Shown here: positions 24,197 to 33,247 of the stretch, piece by piece
Numbering within the stretch: position 1 is the stretch's first letter
Layout: every line of letters starts with the position of its first letter
From: Eubacterium sp.
GTDB taxonomy: Bacteria > Bacillota > Clostridia > Lachnospirales > Lachnospiraceae
Assembly: GCA_024681515.1 (NCBI GenBank)
Contig: JAILAR010000004.1
Coordinates: 1-64,000 of the forward strand
DNA length: 64,000 bases
Reading direction: 5' to 3'
Translations under genes and position numbers: made by a program
Notes under the pieces: model-generated
Told to the model about the DNA's origin: nothing
The model's input: the letters and a program-made list of their open reading frames with translations, nothing else
Databases searched by the model: none

Positions 24197-26689
24197 TCAG
24201 GCTCCGGTCTCATCCGTATGCAATCCGAAGAAGGTCCTCCTGTCGATGGCGTCGTAAGAATTCCTCAGTTCATCGATGCACTGCAGCTGTTCCTTCGGCA
24301 CATTGACATACATATCTTCCATGGAGATCTCGGTCTCGCCGGCATTCAGGGTGATGGTCTCATCCAGCTCGTTGTACGGTTCCCGGATCAGGATCTGACG
24401 AACCGCTTCCGAGAAATAAGGCATGTTCTTCGGCAGAGAAATGATCCTCTGCATCTCAAGGAACGAAAGTCCTTCCTTCTTCAGCTGGCAAAGCTGCTTC
24501 TTGGCGATCTTTTCGGTTGCTCCCTGAACAAAGGACTGGGCAGCCCGGCGCATGATATCCTCACGAACCTCATTTGCAGGGGATACGAACATCATGTTCA
24601 GTTCCTGCAACGTGATGGGATTTGCCGAGAAGGCCGACGCGATCAGCTTCTCCGGTGCAAATCCGCCGATGCTGATCAGCAGGTTCCGGTAGATCTTCTC
24701 CATCTCCTGACGCACCGGAACGACTCTGCCGTTGTCGATATCCGCCTCATGGTTCATCATCATATTGATGAGGCTCTTTTTCATGTCCTCGATCTTCTCT
24801 TCCGTCACGTAGTCGGAAGGCAGATACTCATGCCGGACAGCATTTTTCATCATGTAGCTGATGACATTTTTACCGCTTAGCGCAAGATCCTCTACGGAAT
24901 TCCAGAGATCCTGGTCAAACCGTGAGAAAGTATCCACGATCTGCTCCGCACGATGACGCAGCATACGGACCACATCACCAAATACATCCTGATCATTCAG
25001 GCCTTCCCGGATTGCCTTCCGCTCTGTCTCCAGGATCTGTCTCGTGCATGCATCGTAATACCCCTTCTCCGTCTCACGTTTTGCGGACGGGAATGCGAAG
25101 AACCTCTTGGACACGATCTGCAGGATGGAATCAATGATGCGCTGGTTTTCCCCGCTTTCCATGGGAGTGCGGCACATTTCTTCCAGCACCTTTGCTTCCG
25201 CAACCATACCGGTATCCGCAGTCACGCCCTCGAACCCTGCTGCACCGATCATCTGAACGGTAATAAACGGTCCGTAGGTATGCAGATACTCCTGAATATT
25301 TCTCTCCAGAGAGGACAGCATACTGTTCTTGATGGACTTGACGATCACCGGCACTTCACGCATGAAGTTATCCAGCTGCCGCGGCACGGAACCGCGGAAC
25401 TCATCCTCGCCCTTCTTGATCTGCTTATAATTCGGCCGCTGGAAAGAAGCCACCTTGATCAGACCATTTGCCTGCAGGCGGATCTCATCCCCCGGCGCAC
25501 CTTCCAGAAACTCACGGATCTCACCGAAACTCTCCCGCATATCCGCCATCATCTTCCGGTCATCCTGAACCAATTCATGAAGACGCTTGTAAGCTTCTTT
25601 AAATACCTGGAACTCACAGATATTCTCGATCTCACGGATCGGGATCCGATAGTCGGATTCATTTAATACCTTAAACAGACGGGAACCTGCCTTATCAAAG
25701 AACGCATCCCTCATCAGCATTTCCGTTCCCTCTTCCCTGCGGCTGCCGACATACTTTACGCAGGTCAGCTTATACAGGAAATACGCGATATCACTGTAGA
25801 TCACATGCTCCGGAAGGTATCCCTGATCATCCTCTTTTCCGGATACCAGCATACAGGAGTCGAAGATATTCTCTTTCATGGAGAGACGATGTGCACCGCT
25901 CTCAAACGTATAACTCTCTCCACGTTCCGTGAGAGTCATCAGGTTCTCCAGTTCCTTCAGCGTAGCAAATGCATTTGCCTCAAGCACGCTCCGCTTTCCC
26001 CAGTCCAGAGCCGCGTTTGCGAAGAGAACATCCGGTGTCAGAAGACATCCGCCGATCCGGAAATTATGCCAGTGCTTTGATCTCGCATACGCGCGGATAT
26101 TGTAAGCCACATCTGCCAGGATACCGCTGCCGGTACCTCCGCCCAGGCCGCTGATGATCATAACATCCAGCTTTCCGCCCTGGGAACGATTGTATACTTC
26201 ATCCAGTTTCTCAAAAAGAAGGATCCGCATGTCCTCGTACGCATTCGAGAACATCAGACGACCGATCTGACGGTTTCCCCTCGCACCGTCTCTGCCGATT
26301 TGCATCGGTGGGAAATCCGGACGCATCCATTTGGCCAGTGTACTCTGTACCGGGCCTTCCGGCGTTCCGCTTTCCAGGATCGTTTCCAGATTCGGACGGT
26401 AGATACTGATCACCTCAAGAGCATTCAGGCCCACTCCTTCTCTGGAATCCTGGATCGTCGCTTCCATCTGCGGAATATCAGAATCGATGAGAAGAAAATG
26501 GACATTATCCTCCTGTCGGATCTTGCCCTGCATCATCTTCTTATACGCGGTAACGCACTGCCGTCCAACCCCACCAAGTCCGATCAGAAGAAAATCCCCG
26601 TAAAACTGGTTTTCTTCCTCTGCCCTGTTCAGGATCCGGATCTGCCGTAACTTACTGAACTCTTCCTTTTGTGTATCAATCAGAATCAT
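24197..26689 (-). CDS. Large tubulin-like (Tubulin_2-type) GTPase
   Basis: An 830-residue protein with a tubulin/FtsZ-type nucleotide fold. An N-terminal GLGGVGRQCV turn lies at residues 37-46, LLIDSD at 66-71, and the tubulin signature GGGTGSG at 183-189 inside IISGLGGGTGSGILADVAY. The remaining 600 residues are mainly helical and charged, far longer than FtsZ (about 350-400), and resemble the Tubulin_2 group rather than FtsZ or TubZ. No membrane helix is seen. Start ATG has AGGAGA upstream. It stands alone between its own promoter and terminator, so context gives no partner. A cytoskeletal or scaffold role is inferred from the fold only. Confidence 0.78.
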   Translation of the reverse strand: MILIDTQKEEFSKLRQIRILNRAEEENQFYGDFLLIGLGGVGRQCVTAYKKMMQGKIRQEDNVHFLLIDSDIPQMEATIQDSREGVGLNALEVISIYRPNLETILESGTPEGPVQSTLAKWMRPDFPPMQIGRDGARGNRQIGRLMFSNAYEDMRILLFEKLDEVYNRSQGGKLDVMIISGLGGGTGSGILADVAYNIRAYARSKHWHNFRIGGCLLTPDVLFANAALDWGKRSVLEANAFATLKELENLMTLTERGESYTFESGAHRLSMKENIFDSCMLVSGKEDDQGYLPEHVIYSDIAYFLYKLTCVKYVGSRREEGTEMLMRDAFFDKAGSRLFKVLNESDYRIPIREIENICEFQVFKEAYKRLHELVQDDRKMMADMRESFGEIREFLEGAPGDEIRLQANGLIKVASFQRPNYKQIKKGEDEFRGSVPRQLDNFMREVPVIVKSIKNSMLSSLERNIQEYLHTYGPFITVQMIGAAGFEGVTADTGMVAEAKVLEEMCRTPMESGENQRIIDSILQIVSKRFFAFPSAKRETEKGYYDACTRQILETERKAIREGLNDQDVFGDVVRMLRHRAEQIVDTFSRFDQDLWNSVEDLALSGKNVISYMMKNAVRHEYLPSDYVTEEKIEDMKKSLINMMMNHEADIDNGRVVPVRQEMEKIYRNLLISIGGFAPEKLIASAFSANPITLQELNMMFVSPANEVREDIMRRAAQSFVQGATEKIAKKQLCQLKKEGLSFLEMQRIISLPKNMPYFSEAVRQILIREPYNELDETITLNAGETEISMEDMYVNVPKEQLQCIDELRNSYDAIDRRTFFGLHTDETGA

Positions 26690-26799
26690 AATCTGTCTTC
26701 TCCTATAGTCTTCTCCGACAGAAGTATACCCCCTGCGCCATTCCTGCCGGAAAACAATATTTAGGGGTTTTCTCCCCTTTCCGCACCATAGATAGCATG

Positions 26800-26805
26800 A
26801 TTATA
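26800..26805 (-). promoter_or_regulatory. Extended -10 promoter of the tubulin-like gene
   Basis: TGTTATAAT on the minus strand (TATAAT at 26800-26805), about 110 bases before the start. The leader contains a GGGG-AGAAAA-CCCC hairpin near 26770. Confidence 0.5.
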
Positions 26806-26891
26806 ACACATTCTGTACAAATATACCATATTAAACTGTACATTTTATACGATTTATATAACACCAAAGTACGTATTACGGTTCCTAAAAC

Positions 26892-26934
26892 AAAAAAAAT
26901 CCCCACAAACCCTTTTTTACAAGGATCTGTGGGG
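26892..26934 (-). terminator. Terminator after tRNA-Trp
   Basis: Arms CCCCACA (minus strand, from 26928-26934) and TGTGGGG (26901-26907) enclose an AT-rich loop and are followed by eight T on the minus strand. Confidence 0.75.
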
Positions 26935-26946
26935 TGTTTGATGAAG

Positions 26947-27017
26947 CAGGGGATGAGAGAATCGAACTCCCACCAAAGGTTTTGGAGACCCCTATCATAC
27001 CATTTGACCAATCCCCT
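26947..27017 (-). tRNA. tRNA-Trp (anticodon CCA)
   Basis: The minus strand folds as a tRNA. Acceptor arms AGGGGAT / ATCCCCT lie at 27011-27017 and 26948-26954, and the discriminator G is at 26947. The anticodon loop is CTCCAAA with anticodon CCA, and the T arm contains TTCGATT. The terminal CCA is not encoded. It has its own promoter and terminator. Confidence 0.92.
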
Positions 27018-27047
27018 ATGCCGCAGTCTCTCTCGACCACAACGCAT

Positions 27048-27076
27048 AGTGTACATGAAAAGCATCCTTTTGTCAA
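27048..27076 (-). promoter_or_regulatory. Promoter of tRNA-Trp
   Basis: TTGACA (27071-27076), 17-base spacer and TACACT (27048-27053) on the minus strand. Confidence 0.8.
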
Positions 27077-27079
27077 CAG

Positions 27080-27132
27080 AAAAAAAGAAAAGGACGGGCA
27101 GCTTTTTTGAGTTTTTTGAACTGTCCCGTCCT
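27080..27132 (-). terminator. Terminator of the Fe-S scaffold/GGGtGRT operon
   Basis: Minus-strand arms GGACGGGACAG (27121-27131) and CTGCCCGTCC (27092-27101), with one bulge, are followed by TTTTCTTTTTTT. Confidence 0.75.
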
Positions 27133-27168
27133 CTTCTTATTTATGAATTCGTAATTCAGAATTCAGAT

Positions 27169-28188
27169 CTAGAACTTGCCTGCCTTTGCAGCCTCTTCGA
27201 TGGATACAGCGGTAGAAACCGTCATACCTACCATCGGGTTGTTACCTGCACCGATCAGACCCATCATCTCAACGTGAGCCGGAACGGAGGAGGAACCTGC
27301 AAACTGTGCATCGCTGTGCATACGGCCCATGGTATCGGTCATACCGTAGGAAGCCGGACCTGCAGCCATGTTATCCGGGTGAAGGGTACGTCCTGTACCA
27401 CCGCCGGAAGCTACGGAGAAGTACTTCTTACCTGCCTCTACGCGCTCCTTCTTGTAGGTACCTGCAACCGGATGCTGGAAACGTGTGGGGTTGGTGGAGT
27501 TACCTGTGATGGAGACATCAACATTCTCCTTCCACATGATGGCCACACCTTCCTGAACATCGTTTGCACCGTAGCAGTTAACCTTTGCACGCGGAGACTC
27601 CGGATCCTTGGAGTAGCACTTGCGGAATACTTCCTCTACCTCACCTGTGAAGTAGTTGTACTTTGTCTCAACATAAGTGAAACCGTTGATTCTGGAAATG
27701 ATCTGTGCAGCGTCCTTACCCAGACCGTTCAGGATAACGCGGAGCGGTTTCTGACGAACCTTGTTTGCCTTCTCTGTGATACCGATCGCACCTTCAGCAG
27801 CTGCGAAAGACTCGTGACCAGCCAGGAATGCGAAGCATTCTGTGTCCTCTTCCAGAAGCATCTTGCCCAGGTTACCATGACCCAGACCTACCTTACGGCG
27901 GTCAGCTACGGAACCGGGGATGCAGAATGCCTGAAGGCCGATACCGATGGCTGCCGCTGCATCTGCCGCTCTCTTGCAGCCCTTCTTGATAGCGATGGCA
28001 GCACCTACGGTGTATGCCCATTTTGCGTTCTCGAAGCAGATGGGCTGAATACCCTCGATCAGATGATAAACATCGATGCCTGCTGCATCTGTGATCTCTT
28101 TACACTCCTCGATGGAGTTGATCCCATACTCCTTTAATGCTGCAAGGATCTGGGGCTCTCTTCTCTCATAAGATTCAAATAATGCCAT
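27169..28188 (-). CDS. GGGtGRT protein
   Basis: A 339-residue soluble protein named for its motif, seen here as SVASGGGTGRTLHPDN at about residue 245, followed by a Gly/Met-rich conserved tail (GAGNNPMVGMTVSTAV). The family occurs in anaerobes and is almost always beside a NifU-like Fe-S scaffold homologue, as here, where the scaffold gene ends 18 bases upstream. The function is not established, though the pairing suggests metal-cluster or selenium/sulfur chemistry. The start has GCGAGGA upstream. Confidence 0.88.
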   Translation of the reverse strand: MALFESYERREPQILAALKEYGINSIEECKEITDAAGIDVYHLIEGIQPICFENAKWAYTVGAAIAIKKGCKRAADAAAAIGIGLQAFCIPGSVADRRKVGLGHGNLGKMLLEEDTECFAFLAGHESFAAAEGAIGITEKANKVRQKPLRVILNGLGKDAAQIISRINGFTYVETKYNYFTGEVEEVFRKCYSKDPESPRAKVNCYGANDVQEGVAIMWKENVDVSITGNSTNPTRFQHPVAGTYKKERVEAGKKYFSVASGGGTGRTLHPDNMAAGPASYGMTDTMGRMHSDAQFAGSSSVPAHVEMMGLIGAGNNPMVGMTVSTAVSIEEAAKAGKF

Positions 28189-28206
28189 TTTCTAATCCTC
28201 GCTTTC

Positions 28207-28899
28207 TTATTCTTTTCTGGGATCGATCAGACGTACAGCGTCAGCTACACGTCCGTACTGTCCGGATGCCTTATCTACAGCTGTCTTCGGATCGTCACCT
28301 GCCTTGATGAAGTCCATCATCTTGCCGAAGTTGATGTACTTGTAACCGATGATCTCGTCGTTCTCATCCAGAGCAACGTGTGTGATGTAACCGTCTGTCA
28401 GCTCCAGGTAACGCGGACCCTTGTCCAGTGTACCATAGGTTGTACCAACCATGGAACGAGCGCCCTTACCCAGATCCTCAAGACCTGCACCGATCTGAAG
28501 GCCGTCTTCAGAAAATGCACTCTGAGTTCTTCCGTATACGATCTGCAGGAACAGCTCACGCATAGCGGTGTTGATGGCATCACATACAAGGTCTGTATTC
28601 AGAGCTTCCAGAACAGTCAGCCCCGGAAGGATCTCAGCTGCCATAGCTGCGGAATGTGTCATACCGGAGCATCCGATGGTCTCCACCAGAGCCTCCTGGA
28701 TGATACCGTCCTTCACGTTAAGAGAAAGCTTGCAGCAGCCCTGCTGCGGAGCACACCAGCCGATACCATGCGTATAACCGGAGATGTCTTCAACCTTCTT
28801 TGCCTGTACCCACTTTGCCTCTTCCGGGATGGGTGCAGCACCATGATGTACCCCCTGTGTTACAGGGCACATGTTCTTCACTTCTGTTGAGTAAATCAT
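28207..28899 (-). CDS. NifU-like iron-sulfur cluster assembly scaffold homologue
   Basis: A 230-residue protein with cysteines spaced as in IscU/NifU-type scaffolds: GIGWCAPQQGCCKL around residue 50, ETIGCSGMTHSAAMAAEIL around residue 75 and LVCDAINTAM near 105. The ATG at 28897-28899 is chosen because AAAGGAGG lies four to five bases upstream; a longer reading lacks a site. It forms a two-gene operon with the GGGtGRT protein. I infer a scaffold or cluster carrier dedicated to that partner, separate from the housekeeping assembly system. Confidence 0.82.
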   Translation of the reverse strand: MIYSTEVKNMCPVTQGVHHGAAPIPEEAKWVQAKKVEDISGYTHGIGWCAPQQGCCKLSLNVKDGIIQEALVETIGCSGMTHSAAMAAEILPGLTVLEALNTDLVCDAINTAMRELFLQIVYGRTQSAFSEDGLQIGAGLEDLGKGARSMVGTTYGTLDKGPRYLELTDGYITHVALDENDEIIGYKYINFGKMMDFIKAGDDPKTAVDKASGQYGRVADAVRLIDPRKE

Positions 28900-28945
28900 A
28901 TGGTCCTCCTTTATGTTTTGTTTGGGCATACGCCCACTAACTTAT

Positions 28946-28974
28946 AGTTTATTCGTTCCCGACGTATTTCGCAA
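28946..28974 (-). promoter_or_regulatory. Promoter of the scaffold/GGGtGRT operon
   Basis: TTGCGA (28969-28974), 17-base spacer and TAAACT (28946-28951) on the minus strand, about 45 bases before the start. Confidence 0.5.
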
Positions 28975-29020
28975 GAAAAATTTGATAAAAAATTTGATAA
29001 TTCATGCGTTTTCACACCAC

Positions 29021-30334
29021 TCAAATCACCCTGCACACCACACACCCATGCGGCGCCAGCCTCTTCCGGGGCTTTCCATCCATACACAGGATCCTCTCCC
29101 CTGTCCAGAAATCAATGCCGTAAATATCCGTCTCGAAATTATCCGTCAACAAAATATCCGTCAGCACATCCATATCCTGCTCCACCTCACGTTCCTCATC
29201 CGACAGATTGAACAGCGCCAGGAAATGCTCTCCGGTCTTTTCATTCACCGCTTCCCAAACCGCTTCCTCCTCCGACCGACGGATCTGATGCGGCTTTGCA
29301 TCCGGGGTAAGCATGGAGAGGACCGCCCGGTTTGTAAGCAGGGACACCGTAAAATCATCCATCAGCGGCAGCTCACTTCCGATCATCAGCGGAGATCCGA
29401 AGAGACACCAGAGGGTCAGCATGGTCCTCTGTTCATCCCGTGTCAGATTGCAGGTCCAGGGATGACCGAAGCCCTTCCCCAGAGATCCGATGGGAAGCAT
29501 ATCGCAATCCGGGAAGCATCCCACCGACACATGTCTTTGCCAGAGTTCGCAGCGGCGGAACATATCCTTCACCAGCGGCCACTGATCCCAGAGATCGTCA
29601 GTGATCCGCCAGAGATTGGCATAGGTTTCATAATGCCAGGCCTGCTCGATCAGCGCCGGCCCCGGGGAGAGCGACAGCACGATGGGGCGCCCGCATTTCT
29701 GAATGGCCGCCGCAATCATCTCGATCTCATGGCGCCCGGAATAGGGATCATGGGGATAGGCGTTGGTATTGCAGATATCATCACATTTGACGTAGTCCAC
29801 ACCCCAGGAGGCGTAAAGTTCAAAAACGGAATCATAGTACGCCTGCCCGGCGGCAGTATCCCTTACCCCGTACATATCCGGGTTCCACCGGCAGATGGAG
29901 GAAGGGTCCGCGATATCGTCCGCAGTCAACGCCGTGCCCAGCACCGGCATATGGGCATGGGCTGCATTCCGCGGGATTCCTCGCATGATATGGATCCCGA
30001 ACTTCAGCCCTCTGTCATGCACATAATCCGCCAGTGGCTTAAACCCTGCGCCTCCCGCAGAAGACGGAAACCGCTCCGGATCCGGGAAGAGTCTGGCGTG
30101 GTCATCCATTTCCAATTCGGAGAACGGGATATACTGGTAAGTGTCCCTCCGGCTTCCCGCACCGTGTGCGTACCACTGGATATCCACCACCACGTACTCC
30201 CAGCCGAATGCCGCCAGATGCTCCGCCATATAATCCGCATTCCGTTTCACATCCGCTTCCGTAACGGTCGTGTCATAATAATCATAACTGTTCCACCCCA
30301 TGGGCGGCGTAACTGCAAATGTATTCTTGTTCAT
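29021..30334 (-). CDS. GH27 alpha-galactosidase-like glycosidase
   Basis: A 437-residue cytoplasmic enzyme (no signal peptide) of glycoside hydrolase family 27. The N-terminus TPPMGWNSYDYY, the nucleophile region DYVKCDDICNTNAYP and the acid/base region WRITDDLWDQW are the family hallmarks. A beta-rich C-terminal domain follows (about 340-437). Released sugar would be galactose or a related alpha-linked residue such as N-acetylgalactosamine. I prefer the ATG at 30332-30334, preceded by GGAGG, over the adjacent TTG. It follows the glycosidase-like gene with an 85-base gap in the same direction, which suggests joint use in glycan breakdown. Confidence 0.88.
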   Translation of the reverse strand: MNKNTFAVTPPMGWNSYDYYDTTVTEADVKRNADYMAEHLAAFGWEYVVVDIQWYAHGAGSRRDTYQYIPFSELEMDDHARLFPDPERFPSSAGGAGFKPLADYVHDRGLKFGIHIMRGIPRNAAHAHMPVLGTALTADDIADPSSICRWNPDMYGVRDTAAGQAYYDSVFELYASWGVDYVKCDDICNTNAYPHDPYSGRHEIEMIAAAIQKCGRPIVLSLSPGPALIEQAWHYETYANLWRITDDLWDQWPLVKDMFRRCELWQRHVSVGCFPDCDMLPIGSLGKGFGHPWTCNLTRDEQRTMLTLWCLFGSPLMIGSELPLMDDFTVSLLTNRAVLSMLTPDAKPHQIRRSEEEAVWEAVNEKTGEHFLALFNLSDEEREVEQDMDVLTDILLTDNFETDIYGIDFWTGERILCMDGKPRKRLAPHGCVVCRVI

Positions 30335-30419
30335 CAAAATATCCTCCGGTGATAAACAGGAGCGAAGAACCCGGCCTTCCAGATCAGCCCAAACGATTCA
30401 TCGCTCCCATAGATAATCC

Positions 30420-31973
30420 TTATTCCACCATCTTGCACGGCTCGTACCGTACCCTGAGCCGTGGAAGCTCCGGCAGCTTTGTATAATAATTCGTTGCCCA
30501 GTCTTCTTCCTCCGTTTCCGGATTCTCACCGTCCGCCGGAGGCGCAAAGATCAGGATTCGGATCTCGTCTCCCTCAGCCACAGGCTTTGCATCTTTTCCG
30601 AAAAATGCCGGCATGGCATCGATCACGGTCACGCCCGGGCGTTTGTAGAACCATCTGTCATTGACCGAAATCATCAGGTTCGATTCCTTCGGGCAGGCAA
30701 GCTCAAAGAAGACCGGCATCCCCTCCAGGGTCAGCTTCATTTCGATACCGTCAGCATCCTCCGCGCCACCCCAGCGCATACCCAGATTACACAGGTTTTC
30801 GGGAAGCCAGTCATTTACGGGAGGCTCCGGGTCCTCCGGACCCACCGCCCTGAACACTGTCTCCGTCTTTTCGATGCCCGGCTGAAAGAACGGTCTCCGC
30901 AGAACCTTCTTATAATCCTCCATCAGTGGTTGCTCGATGCCCACCTCCGGACAGTTGGGATCCTCCATTTCCAGTCCCAGCCGTCCACGGTCGCGGAACT
31001 GGTACATGGACAGACTGTACTGCCAGTCCGGACGTTCCATTTCCATATAGTCGGCAAACCGGAGCAGGCTTTCTCCCTGTGCCACGGGTCCCGTCACATC
31101 CCCGTCAATATTGAACTCCGACGCGGAGAACGGCCGCTGCCGTCCGTCTCCGATCTCCGTCAGGCGGCGCACGGTCTTATCCACATTGGAAAGATACTCA
31201 GAGAGCTTCTCCGCCATAAAACTGCGGTCACCCTTCTCACAGATATCAAAGGGCCATCCGAAATGAAGTGCAAAATATTTGTCCGCGGACCACACATCGG
31301 CGATCCGGTATGCCTCCCGGAATTCTTCTTCCTTCGGAAGTTTTCCGTCCGGTGTCACGATGCCGGAGCAGAAGATCATATCCACATTCGGAGCCTCCTG
31401 CTTCACGATCTTTGCGAAGCGGACGAAGAAATCGCCGATCTCCTGATAGCTGTATCTCCGGTTGTGCGTAAACCAGGTTCCGGCACATTCGTGATTAACA
31501 CGAAGGCGCATACGTCCGAAGGTCCGAAGATCCCGGGCGATGGCCGAGATCTGCTCATCCGTTATGGCACAGTCCGTAGTCAGCGTCAGAGTCACATCCT
31601 GTCCATGCCTGCGGATATCCCGCATCTGTTCAAATGGCTGCGCCAGGAGACTTCCGCCGATGCCTCCGCCATACGGGAAATAATCATCATAGGGATAATC
31701 CCACTGTCCATGGACCTCCATGTCGGGATGAGCCTCGCTGCTGCGGGCCGGCCACTCCCTGTCATTCGGATAATAGGTATACATGAGACCGATATTCCGA
31801 TGCGGACGTCCGAGGCGCTGCAGGATATAGTCCTGGCTTACATATTCGCCCCGCTCACTGCCATCGCCCAGATCCAGCGCACAGGTTGCCGGCACAAGCC
31901 GCACAAAACTTATCTCTGTCACCTCATCCAGCCCGAACCGGCCGGTATCAACTTTCAGTTTTTGGATATCCAT
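30420..31973 (-). CDS. Glycosidase-like protein of unassigned family
   Basis: A 517-residue protein without signal peptide. The middle (about residues 60-370) alternates strands and helices like a TIM barrel. It has two conserved-looking acidic sites: RLRVNHECAGTWF (candidate acid/base Glu) and PFSASEFNIDGDV (candidate nucleophile Glu), the spacing expected for clan-A glycoside hydrolases. The C-terminal 130 residues look beta-rich and may bind carbohydrate. I cannot name the family. The ATG at 31971-31973 is supported by AAGGAG supplied by a repeat. It lies upstream of the GH27 gene in the same direction. Confidence 0.6.
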   Translation of the reverse strand: MDIQKLKVDTGRFGLDEVTEISFVRLVPATCALDLGDGSERGEYVSQDYILQRLGRPHRNIGLMYTYYPNDREWPARSSEAHPDMEVHGQWDYPYDDYFPYGGGIGGSLLAQPFEQMRDIRRHGQDVTLTLTTDCAITDEQISAIARDLRTFGRMRLRVNHECAGTWFTHNRRYSYQEIGDFFVRFAKIVKQEAPNVDMIFCSGIVTPDGKLPKEEEFREAYRIADVWSADKYFALHFGWPFDICEKGDRSFMAEKLSEYLSNVDKTVRRLTEIGDGRQRPFSASEFNIDGDVTGPVAQGESLLRFADYMEMERPDWQYSLSMYQFRDRGRLGLEMEDPNCPEVGIEQPLMEDYKKVLRRPFFQPGIEKTETVFRAVGPEDPEPPVNDWLPENLCNLGMRWGGAEDADGIEMKLTLEGMPVFFELACPKESNLMISVNDRWFYKRPGVTVIDAMPAFFGKDAKPVAEGDEIRILIFAPPADGENPETEEEDWATNYYTKLPELPRLRVRYEPCKMVE

Positions 31974-31983
31974 AAATTGCTCC

Positions 31984-32150
31984 TTATTCCATACTTCGCG
32001 CCTACGCCATAGTGACAGAATACCGTAATTCATCCGTTTCGGTCTATCGGAAAAACACGACATGAACTACCGACAATATTTGATGATACGGTCACATTGC
32101 ACACGAAGTTTGCGTGCTGCGTATCATCAACCGGAGGCCAAAGGTCGCAA
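31984..32150 (-). repeat. Composite repeat E (family 1 end plus family 2 body)
   Basis: On the minus strand the end reads GGCGCGAAGTATGGAATA followed by AGGAG, identical to family 1. The upstream part is a family 2 element with perfect TTGATGATACG / CGTATCATCAA arms enclosing GCACGCAAACTTCGTGTGC. It fills the gap between the DUF3737 gene and the glycosidase-like gene. Confidence 0.55.
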
Positions 32151-32151
32151 A

Positions 32152-33096
32152 TCAGGTTGACCTCGTACCGTTTTCCCTCGCCTCCGCAGCTGCCGTGGAT
32201 TCTCCGGGGATGATCCCGTCAAACTTCGTAAGCCGCTCCCCTGTCTCTGCCTCGATCACCGTTTTCTCCGGATCCACCTTTGTCGGATCCAAAATCAGCT
32301 TGTCGATCCGCGGTGCGCGGATCCTCCCGCCGAGAGGATTGATCACGCTGTCAATGGGGGTTACCGACTCCACATCTACCGTGGCATACTCAAACGCCAG
32401 GCTGGTGTTCTCCAGCCGACAGTTCACCAGCTTCAGCTCCTCGATATAACACATCCCCTGCAGACTCTCGATGGTGCAGTTGACAAATGTGATCCGCTTC
32501 GAATTCCATCCGATGTACTCCGCACGGATCTCCGAATCGTACACCGTGATCTCCTCCGCGTTCCAGAAGCAGTCCTTGGTATGCAGGACTGAATTCCGGA
32601 TCTCCACATTTTTGCAGCCGTCAAAACTGTATTTTCCTTCCAGTGTCAATCCGTTGATCTTCACATTCTCACAGTTCATCAGGAAATAGTCACCCCTGGC
32701 ATATACCCGATCCAGGGACACGTCCCGGCAGAACCAGAGTGTCTCCACCGCCTTCGGGAAACGAACGTCCGTGATCGACACTCCGTTACACCGGCGAAGT
32801 CCCTTCGGACCTTCATAGTCACAATCCGAAAGTGAAACATTCTCTCCGTACCAGATCGCAGCCCTGCAGGTATCCGCAAAAAAGGTCTTGCATATCTGTA
32901 CATTCTTCGCATACCACACCGGGTACCGCCCGAGGAAACGGGTATCCGTGATTTCCAGATCCGCCGTCTCCTTAAAGGGGGACTCTCCCACATCAAAACT
33001 GCAGTCCTCGATCCGAAGCCCCGTTTCCCCGAAGAACGGACGTTCCTCCGTAAAGTTTTTTCCTGAAATCGTTTTTTTCGTGATTCTTTTTTCCAT
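32152..33096 (-). CDS. DUF3737 family protein (parallel beta-helix)
   Basis: A 314-residue protein made of imperfect repeats of about 20 residues, such as NVSLSDCDYEGPKGLRRCNG, VKINGLTLEGKYSFDGCKN and ITVYDSEIRAEYIGWNSKR, the pattern of a right-handed beta-helix. This fits DUF3737, whose members are of unknown function but often sit with sugar-metabolism genes. I start it at the ATG at 33094-33096, matching the family's charged N-terminus. No signal peptide and no catalytic triad is evident. It is divergent from guaD. Confidence 0.72.
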   Translation of the reverse strand: MEKRITKKTISGKNFTEERPFFGETGLRIEDCSFDVGESPFKETADLEITDTRFLGRYPVWYAKNVQICKTFFADTCRAAIWYGENVSLSDCDYEGPKGLRRCNGVSITDVRFPKAVETLWFCRDVSLDRVYARGDYFLMNCENVKINGLTLEGKYSFDGCKNVEIRNSVLHTKDCFWNAEEITVYDSEIRAEYIGWNSKRITFVNCTIESLQGMCYIEELKLVNCRLENTSLAFEYATVDVESVTPIDSVINPLGGRIRAPRIDKLILDPTKVDPEKTVIEAETGERLTKFDGIIPGESTAAAEARENGTRST

Positions 33097-33170
33097 ATAT
33101 CTCACCCTTTTTTCTCCACGGCGGAGCAAGGGACCGATCCGCCCCCCGCACACATTCGCGTGAAATCCGC

Positions 33171-33199
33171 TTGTAAGAGCCGCTTATTTGATATAAAAT
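33171..33199 (+). promoter_or_regulatory. Promoter of the purine salvage operon
   Basis: TTGTAA (33171-33176), 17-base spacer and TAAAAT (33194-33199). Downstream a 12-base unit TTTGAAAGGACA occurs twice (33216-33227 and 33230-33241), so the Shine-Dalgarno is duplicated. No purine riboswitch core was found. Confidence 0.6.
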
Positions 33200-33247
33200 A
33201 ACACTATGTAACACATTTGAAAGGACACTTTTGAAAGGACATTTTGT

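Noticed and set aside
26947-27017. tRNA-Trp as an attachment site for an integrated element
   Set aside because: No integrase, no duplicated tRNA end and no foreign-looking genes flank it; neighbours look like housekeeping genes.
33100-33247. Purine riboswitch before guaD-xpt
   Set aside because: The conserved three-way-junction core of guanine or xanthine riboswitches is not visible, and only 48 bases lie between the -10 box and the start codon.
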